Below the pieces are notes generated by a model that worked only from the letters and a program-made list of their open reading frames with translations, made no database searches and was not told where the DNA came from. A program made the translations under genes and the position numbers. Below, one piece after another: positions 58,767 to 64,000 of a DNA stretch of 64,000 bases. This DNA is from a virus, in IMG/VR virus record IMGVR_UViG_3300031952_000005, positions 1 through 64,000 of that record, one strand, 5' to 3'. Every line of letters begins with the position of its first letter. Position 1 is the first letter of the stretch.

Positions 58767-61700
58767 TTAATCTTCAAAAAAGTACAATGGTAATGCACCA
58801 AAATCAACTACTGTTCCACCATATTTTTTTATGTATCCACCGTATTTTCCTACTCTTTGTGGTATTGCTTGTCCTGCTGCAACTATATCACGCATATTAT
58901 TTCTTTGTGATGAACCTGTTCCAGAACCTGATTTACCAAGTTGACGTAACACTGCTTCGTGCGCTTGGTCAGAAGTCATTCCATTATTCATGTAGTCTTT
59001 TTTCATTGCTGCAAATTGAGGACCTGTAACATAACCATTACCAGATGCTACATCATTTGGATATGCAGCATTTTGATATGGATCATATAAAAGATTACCA
59101 TTCTCATCGTATGCCTCTCTACCTTGAGTAAAGTTAACATTACCATTTATACGATTAAATGCATACTGAGGAAACATACTTTCTAATTGATTAGTACGTT
59201 GCATATTAGTTGTACCATTATTAAACGCATCTATTACACCCCATTTTAAATCTCTACGTGCATTGTCGTATTGTTGATTTGCTGTTGCAGATTCTGCAAG
59301 ATATTTTTGTTGAGCATTTGCATTCAAAAGTCTTTCTTGATTTACAATTTGCGCATTTCTTGGAAGTGCTTGATTAACAGTATTAACATTTCTATTTTCT
59401 ACAGTACCAATAGTATTTGCAATTTGTCCAAGTCTTTGATTGGATTGTCCTACCATAGATGCACCTGCAACATTACCAGCAGTTGAGTTATAAGCACCTT
59501 CTCTTGTAGCTGCTGCATCTTCTTGTAGTGCTGCAATTTGTCTAGCAGGATCTTCTAATACGTAAGGAGAAGTTTCAAGATTTACTTTTGCTAATCCTGG
59601 ACCATACTTGCGCGCATCATCAGTCATTTTACCAGCAAAATAAACCTGGTCTTGTAACCACCATGGTTTTCTTTCTTGTGGTCCCATCTGATTTTCCATA
59701 ACAGGAATATCAAACTCTTGTTCTGCAGCAGGAGTGGTTTTTACAACTGGTGCAGGTTTTTTACTGATACCTGGTAAGTTATAATTTTCAACACCTGGTA
59801 CTAACGCACCTTCAATACCCATGTCAATGTACGGTTTGTTTCCAGAAACTGTTCCGATAGCAGCATTTTCATATTCTAACAAATGTGTCATTGCTGGATT
59901 TGCTTTACCTTTTCCTGCAATCTGATCTTGTCTCCATTTAGCAGCACCACCTGGATATGCATTAATTGCATCTGCGTGAATCTTCATGTATTCATCTAGT
60001 CCTCTTGTACCAGGTTTTATATCTTTATATAAAAATCCTGATTCTGGATCTATTTTATAACCTGTCTGAGAAGTTTGTGGTCCAACTGTTTTTTCTTTGT
60101 ATCTAAGATCTTCTGGTAGATAACCAAAGTTATAACCTTTGTCTTGAACAGTTTTTGTCAGGTCAGCATCTTCAACATCATATAAAATTACTTGTCCTTT
60201 TGTACCATCACTATACACAGGTCTTTTGTTACCTGTCTTATTAGAGTACTCATATCCTACAACTGTTTTACCAGAACCTTGTACAGTACTTGGTACACCA
60301 GGTTGTGTTCCTTGATGTTTAGGTAAATACAATCCACCATCTGCAAACTCTTCATCTGTATAAATAATATTATTATTAGGATTTGATGATTGCGCAGCTG
60401 CTTTTACTGGTACTTTAGATGCAACAGGTTTAACAGCATTGGTTACAACAGGTGCAGAAGCAACTACTACTTGTGGTTGTTTTACAGTGGGAGCATTTTC
60501 TTTTACAACAGTTCTGACATTTCTTTCTTGTGCTGTACGAGTTGTATCAATTGGTGTTGGAGCATAAACACTTTTAACTTTTGGTTGTGGTGTTACTTCA
60601 ACATTTGTATTTTCATTTTCATCAACTGCATGTAGTCCTGCTTGACCAATTCTACTTGCAATTGAATACCCTTTTGATAAAAGTTGTTCAAATGGTATTT
60701 TACCAATATATTGTGCTAGAAATTTACCAGCTTGTTTTCCATATTTTGCAGTTAATTCAGCAGCTTGTGCAACGTATGGGGCTGCTACTTGTACTGCTTT
60801 ACCAGTAAGTTTTACTGCACCTTTTCCTAATGCTACAGGTATTTCTGGATATATCATTGGATCTGTTGCAACATCTCCCCAGAAATGTTGAGTATCAGAT
60901 ACTGGTGAGTATCTTGATTTAGTATCCATGGGAGACTCATAGTAACCAGTTAACAACGAGTTAATACCTTTTTGAGGAAGAGTAAACATGTTAGCAGCAT
61001 AATCAAGTACACCACTAGAACCATTAAAAGGAATAAGTTCTTTTAATGCTTGTTTCATTCTTGGATCATCATCAGGATTATTAAGACTCTTTTTGAAATC
61101 AACACTACTCCAGTTTTCTCCAACTCTATCCCAATATCCTGTTGATGTATCTGGACCAACTTTATATGTATTTGTTGGTATGTATGGTTTTTCTTTTGCT
61201 ACTTTTTTCTTACCAGGTAATTTTTTAGTTTGTGGTTGTTTGGTTGTACCAGCTCTCTGATAGTATGCACTACCACCATAACGCATCTGACCTTCTTCTG
61301 CAGCTTCTTGTCCTTCCATCATTTCTTCTGGAGCACCTTGTTCTTGACCAGGTGCTTGTTGTCCTTGTAATCCTGCCATAACAGATTCTGCAATTGCAGG
61401 TATACCATCAGGAAATCCTTTCATAGATTCTTGTACCAATGCAAGCATACCAAGTTTCTCTAAATTGTTTTCTAACATTTTAGATGCAGTACGTTTACTT
61501 ATTTGATCATAATTATTATCCTTTAGAATATTCATATAGTTATTCATAGGATACTTATTTGCAATTTTTGCAGGAGTTACACCACCTTTGTCAAAACTAG
61601 TAATACCAAATATAGAAAGTACTTCTGGATCTTTAATTTTTAACTTCTTTGTATCAGAGAATATAAAAGAACCTGGTGCAACATTAAGAGGTACTCCACC

Positions 61701-61949
61701 TCCAGTATGTCTTTTACCAACAATTTTATTATGTTCTAAAAAACCATCATTGTTTATATCACCAATTACAGTTTCACCACCTTCAGCTTCTATATTTGCT
61801 TCTTCACGTGGTACTGCACTGATAGTGTTTTTGACATTACTATCTTGGTTAATTGGATTTACTTTAATGTATAAATCATTTCTATCAACTAAACTATAGT
61901 TACGTTGATCACCATTTTTTGGTAGTTGTTTTATTCTAATGTTGTACAT
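58767..61949 (-). CDS. Repetitive cargo-like virion protein
   Basis: 1060 residues. The N-terminal domain (EAEGGETVIGDINNDGFLEH, VGKRHTGGGVPLNVAPGSFI, FSDTKKLKIKDPEVLSIFG) is a conserved block I recognise from crAss-like virion proteins. The rest is low-complexity and Gln-rich with recurring short motifs: RYGGSAYYQRAG (61248-61283), DGGLYLPKHQG (60309-60341), YGGYIKKYGG (58815-58844). A central Pro/Ala/Val-rich linker lies near residues 470-540. Probably packaged within the capsid together with the RNA polymerase. Confidence 0.75.
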   Translation of the reverse strand: MYNIRIKQLPKNGDQRNYSLVDRNDLYIKVNPINQDSNVKNTISAVPREEANIEAEGGETVIGDINNDGFLEHNKIVGKRHTGGGVPLNVAPGSFIFSDTKKLKIKDPEVLSIFGITSFDKGGVTPAKIANKYPMNNYMNILKDNNYDQISKRTASKMLENNLEKLGMLALVQESMKGFPDGIPAIAESVMAGLQGQQAPGQEQGAPEEMMEGQEAAEEGQMRYGGSAYYQRAGTTKQPQTKKLPGKKKVAKEKPYIPTNTYKVGPDTSTGYWDRVGENWSSVDFKKSLNNPDDDPRMKQALKELIPFNGSSGVLDYAANMFTLPQKGINSLLTGYYESPMDTKSRYSPVSDTQHFWGDVATDPMIYPEIPVALGKGAVKLTGKAVQVAAPYVAQAAELTAKYGKQAGKFLAQYIGKIPFEQLLSKGYSIASRIGQAGLHAVDENENTNVEVTPQPKVKSVYAPTPIDTTRTAQERNVRTVVKENAPTVKQPQVVVASAPVVTNAVKPVASKVPVKAAAQSSNPNNNIIYTDEEFADGGLYLPKHQGTQPGVPSTVQGSGKTVVGYEYSNKTGNKRPVYSDGTKGQVILYDVEDADLTKTVQDKGYNFGYLPEDLRYKEKTVGPQTSQTGYKIDPESGFLYKDIKPGTRGLDEYMKIHADAINAYPGGAAKWRQDQIAGKGKANPAMTHLLEYENAAIGTVSGNKPYIDMGIEGALVPGVENYNLPGISKKPAPVVKTTPAAEQEFDIPVMENQMGPQERKPWWLQDQVYFAGKMTDDARKYGPGLAKVNLETSPYVLEDPARQIAALQEDAAATREGAYNSTAGNVAGASMVGQSNQRLGQIANTIGTVENRNVNTVNQALPRNAQIVNQERLLNANAQQKYLAESATANQQYDNARRDLKWGVIDAFNNGTTNMQRTNQLESMFPQYAFNRINGNVNFTQGREAYDENGNLLYDPYQNAAYPNDVASGNGYVTGPQFAAMKKDYMNNGMTSDQAHEAVLRQLGKSGSGTGSSQRNNMRDIVAAGQAIPQRVGKYGGYIKKYGGTVVDFGALPLYFFED

Positions 61950-62002
61950 AAACTTTTGAAGTTTAAAGTTAAAAATGATAAATCTCTTACATTTAGAATT
62001 TA

Positions 62003-62010
62003 CAAATATA
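62003..62010 (-). promoter_or_regulatory. Candidate late minus-7 element
   Basis: TATATTTG on the - strand (62010-62003) lies in the 96-base gap 61950-62045, 53 bases before the ATG at 61949. No matching TTTG is found 19-21 bases upstream. A partial inverted repeat AAACTTTTGAAGTT sits at 61950-61963, close to the start codon. Confidence 0.35.
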
Positions 62011-62045
62011 ATTTGTTTTTTCCTATTTTGTTACAGAGTTTGTTA

Positions 62046-63659
62046 TTAATTGATGAATTCAATTTCTGCACCATCTTGCATAAGTTGCAATAGTTCATCT
62101 TCTGATACTTGATATTCACCACCTTGTGCAAATGACTTTTTCATAAAACCACCATATCTGGCACTTTGAATAGGTGTTGTCATACCTGGTTGGAAATTTT
62201 GAGATGGTCCAACATTAAGTGTGTAATCACCAAATGGATTTGGACTATTATACGCCATACCAAAATCAGTATTTCCAGTACGTCTTAACATGTCTTCATA
62301 TTCTCTTTGTTGTTTTTCCGCTTCTCTTGAACGAATAGTATTGGCAAATGCACCTAACCCTGCTAGTGATTTTTGTGCATACTCCATTCCATTAAAAGAG
62401 TTGTTATTTATGTTATTATTTCTTCTTGCATCACGAATATATTTTTTCTCTAAAGGATTTGTCTCATAAAGATCATTAGGTTCTTCTGTAATTAATTGCT
62501 GTTCATCTAACATGTATTGGTCAGGTACATTATTATTTCCTTGCATTGGCGCAAATTGTGATTCATCAATAGTAGAATCTTCATTAGCAGGAATTGCAGG
62601 TTTTGGAAATTGTATTTTATTGTTATTAAAAGCATTCAATTGATTGCTGGTCATGTTATCTGTATTGAACGGTTGTCCAAAAGAACGTATAGCATTATTA
62701 TATTGATTATATGCATCAGCACCTTGCGCTCTTGCAGAAGCATCTACTGTTGTATTTTGTGGATATTCATTTGGATCAGGTGTGTTATTTTGTTGTGCGT
62801 ATGGTGGTCCTTGAGGATTACTAAATCCAAACTGTGCTTGTGGTAAAACACCACCATAAGCAGCAACCATAGAATCATACTCACCATTGTACTGTGGTTG
62901 TTTTGTAAAATCAGTATTTCTAATTTTGTTATAGTTTATTGAAGGAGCAGGTGTAAGGTTTGGAGCAGGAATATTATTCATATTATTAATATTTCTATTT
63001 CTGTTATAACCTAAGTCAGTACTAAAGTCCACAACATTTCCTAAACTGTTATTTGTATTTTGTAAAATATTACTACCAGGTTTTATTTTGTTACCAATCC
63101 ATTGTGCAGCTTTACCATATCCTAAAGCAGCACCTGCTGTAGCACCTACAAGTCCTAGTACACCAGAAGCGTCATTTAACAGTTTTCCAAATGGTCCTTT
63201 TCTTTCTGAAGTAAGCGCGTTGATTGTAGGATTAATATATGGAATACCTTGTCCAAATCCAACTGCACCACGTGCACCATAAGCACCACCACCTTGATAA
63301 GACTCCATCTCTTGAGACTCATCATTATCTGCATATGACATTGGAGCTTCTTGTTGCTGAGGTTCTTGCATTTGTTGTTGTTGCATTTGTCCAGCACCTT
63401 GTTGCACTTCAGCAACCATAGTCTGAATTGCTTGTTGCTGACCATTCTCATCAAGTTCCTGTAATTTTTGTACAATCATTTTGGGATCAACACCATGTAT
63501 CTTTGCATACATAGTAATTAACTGCATGATCTGTTCTTGCTCTCCTCCTTGTTGTGCTTTATGTAAACCACCATGTTCTAAAACAGTTAATGGATTAGTA
63601 AAGTATTCGTATGGTAATACAAATTTATTTTTTTCGCATTCTGTACACTTCTTATTCAT
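62046..63659 (-). CDS. Gln/Gly/Asn-rich cargo-like virion protein
   Basis: 537 residues. A short zinc-finger-like start (MNKKCTECEKNKFVLPYEYF), then LEHGGLHKAQQGG, a Gln-rich stretch (GAGQMQQQQMQEPQQQEAPM), a Gly/Ala hydrophobic segment (SGVLGLVGATAGAALGYGKA) and an Asn-rich region. The C-terminus RYGGFMKKSFAQGGEYQVSE, ELLQLMQDGAEIEFIN is a conserved ending of crAss-like virion proteins. Motif copies shared with the next gene: 63543-63575, 62826-62858, 62118-62159. Probably a capsid cargo protein; stop and start are well isolated by non-coding gaps on both sides. Confidence 0.75.
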   Translation of the reverse strand: MNKKCTECEKNKFVLPYEYFTNPLTVLEHGGLHKAQQGGEQEQIMQLITMYAKIHGVDPKMIVQKLQELDENGQQQAIQTMVAEVQQGAGQMQQQQMQEPQQQEAPMSYADNDESQEMESYQGGGAYGARGAVGFGQGIPYINPTINALTSERKGPFGKLLNDASGVLGLVGATAGAALGYGKAAQWIGNKIKPGSNILQNTNNSLGNVVDFSTDLGYNRNRNINNMNNIPAPNLTPAPSINYNKIRNTDFTKQPQYNGEYDSMVAAYGGVLPQAQFGFSNPQGPPYAQQNNTPDPNEYPQNTTVDASARAQGADAYNQYNNAIRSFGQPFNTDNMTSNQLNAFNNNKIQFPKPAIPANEDSTIDESQFAPMQGNNNVPDQYMLDEQQLITEEPNDLYETNPLEKKYIRDARRNNNINNNSFNGMEYAQKSLAGLGAFANTIRSREAEKQQREYEDMLRRTGNTDFGMAYNSPNPFGDYTLNVGPSQNFQPGMTTPIQSARYGGFMKKSFAQGGEYQVSEDELLQLMQDGAEIEFIN

Positions 63660-63709
63660 AACACAAATTTTTAGTTACATGTTTATTATCACATGATTAC
63701 ATTACTAAT

Positions 63710-64000
63710 TTACAATTTATTTCTTGGATTTATTATGTTTTCTCTATAATATTCATCAAAGGGTACAGGACCTCCTACCACTTTTCTTTTCATAAAATCT
63801 ATAACAGTTTTACCAGGTGCAAGATATTTTGCCATTGATTGTTCATGTGGTAACTTGTTATTGACATTTGCATATAACATTCCTCCTAGTTCTTGTATTG
63901 CCATTCTATCAAATCCTGTCATATCACTGTAAGGACTTGACAAGTCACCACCATTTTTTTGTTGTTGTAATGTTGCTGCTCCTACTGCTGCAGGAACCAT
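63710..64000 (-). CDS. C-terminal part of a late gene, cut by window edge
   Basis: At least 97 codons open to the right edge; the ATG at 63998-64000 may be internal. Ala/Gln-rich beginning (VPAAVGAATLQQQKNGGDLS), then FDRMAIQELGGMLYANVNNK and VIDFMKRKVVGGPVPFDEYY, ending NPRNKL. Presumably the C-terminus of another virion protein of the same operon. Function cannot be assigned. Confidence 0.6.
   Translation of the reverse strand: MVPAAVGAATLQQQKNGGDLSSPYSDMTGFDRMAIQELGGMLYANVNNKLPHEQSMAKYLAPGKTVIDFMKRKVVGGPVPFDEYYRENIINPRNKL

Noticed and set aside
33303-63659. Many + strand ORFs of 60-170 codons inside the giant - strand genes
   Set aside because: They are shadows: composition is hydrophobic or Ser/Leu-rich without motifs, with no spacing or start context, and the - strand frames hold recognisable domains.
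1-64000. Stop-codon recoding (TAG as Gln or TGA as Trp), known in some crAss-like phages
   Set aside because: All recognisable enzymes are complete under the standard code, with TAA, TGA and TAG all ending genes at sensible places.
1-64000. tRNA genes, CRISPR arrays, integrase or attachment sites
   Set aside because: Reading through gaps I found no cloverleaf-like segments, no regular repeat-spacer units and no recombinase motifs. The search by eye is not exhaustive for tRNAs.

Overview
The window reads as a continuous piece of a lytic, AT-rich, tailed-phage genome of the crAss-like type (order Crassvirales) infecting a Bacteroidota host, most likely a flavobacterium. Four things support this. 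(1) The layout is replication genes on the + strand (about 1-23.6 kb) and virion and lysis genes on the - strand (23.6-64 kb). (2) The - strand carries a run of giant ORFs, one of which (4014 residues) contains the RNA-polymerase active-site signature DFDVD preceded by RIPT. (3) The best promoters match the Bacteroidota form TTTG-N19/20-TAnnTTTG, and start codons lack Shine-Dalgarno sequences. (4) A phage-borne secreted protein has a flavobacterial-style signal peptide and a C-terminus resembling a type IX secretion sorting domain. Stops are mostly TAA with some TGA and TAG, so the standard code is used. I saw no integrase, tRNA or CRISPR array. Portal, major capsid and terminase genes are not in the window and presumably lie to the right of 64 kb or left of base 1.

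1-7.1 kb: a tightly overlapping early operon of small, mostly unrecognised proteins, including a calcineurin-like phosphoesterase and DUF3553-, DUF4314- and DUF6915-like proteins. After a strong terminator at 5.83 kb come a small membrane protein and dUTPase. 7.1-11.5 kb: an HNH protein, a GIY-YIG/NUMOD1 homing endonuclease with its own host-type promoter, an SF2 helicase, one lone - strand gene with its own promoter, and uracil-DNA glycosylase. 11.5-21.2 kb: the replication and recombination operon, with a promoter containing an operator-like inverted repeat, then DnaB-type helicase, an unknown gene, Sak4-like ATPase, a possible ssDNA-binding protein, TOPRIM primase, GIY-YIG nuclease, RecB-like exonuclease, family B DNA polymerase, and a DUF932-like protein ending in an SSB-type tip (DDLPF). 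21.2-23.6 kb: a deoxynucleoside monophosphate kinase whose 5' end was invaded by a NUMOD4-HNH homing endonuclease gene, leaving an abandoned start and P-loop upstream and a recoded copy downstream; then a PPP-type phosphatase and a two-way terminator.

23.6-26.2 kb (- strand): lysis cassette of holin, spanin-like protein, an embedded glycosyltransferase and an M15 peptidase endolysin. 26.3-27.35 kb: an isolated + strand island of three genes, the last with a winged-helix-like N-terminus, closed by another two-way terminator. 27.4-33.3 kb (- strand): a 45-residue basic protein, membrane proteins, the secreted DUF4874/DUF4832-like protein, and tail-fibre-type proteins.

33.3-64 kb (- strand): virion megaproteins. 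These are a 1970-residue protein with an N-terminal RecB-like nuclease core and a C-terminal membrane segment, the 4014-residue putative virion RNA polymerase with an internal HExxH zincin, 1604- and 881-residue proteins, and two repetitive, Gln/Gly-rich cargo-like proteins that share a short recurring motif (YGG-x-(L/M)-P/K-x-x-Q-x-G-like). The likely scheme, by analogy with phi14:2-type phages, is that the RNA polymerase and its partners are packaged in the capsid and enter the cell with the DNA to transcribe early genes. Host-sigma-type promoters then serve a few units, notably the mobile endonucleases.
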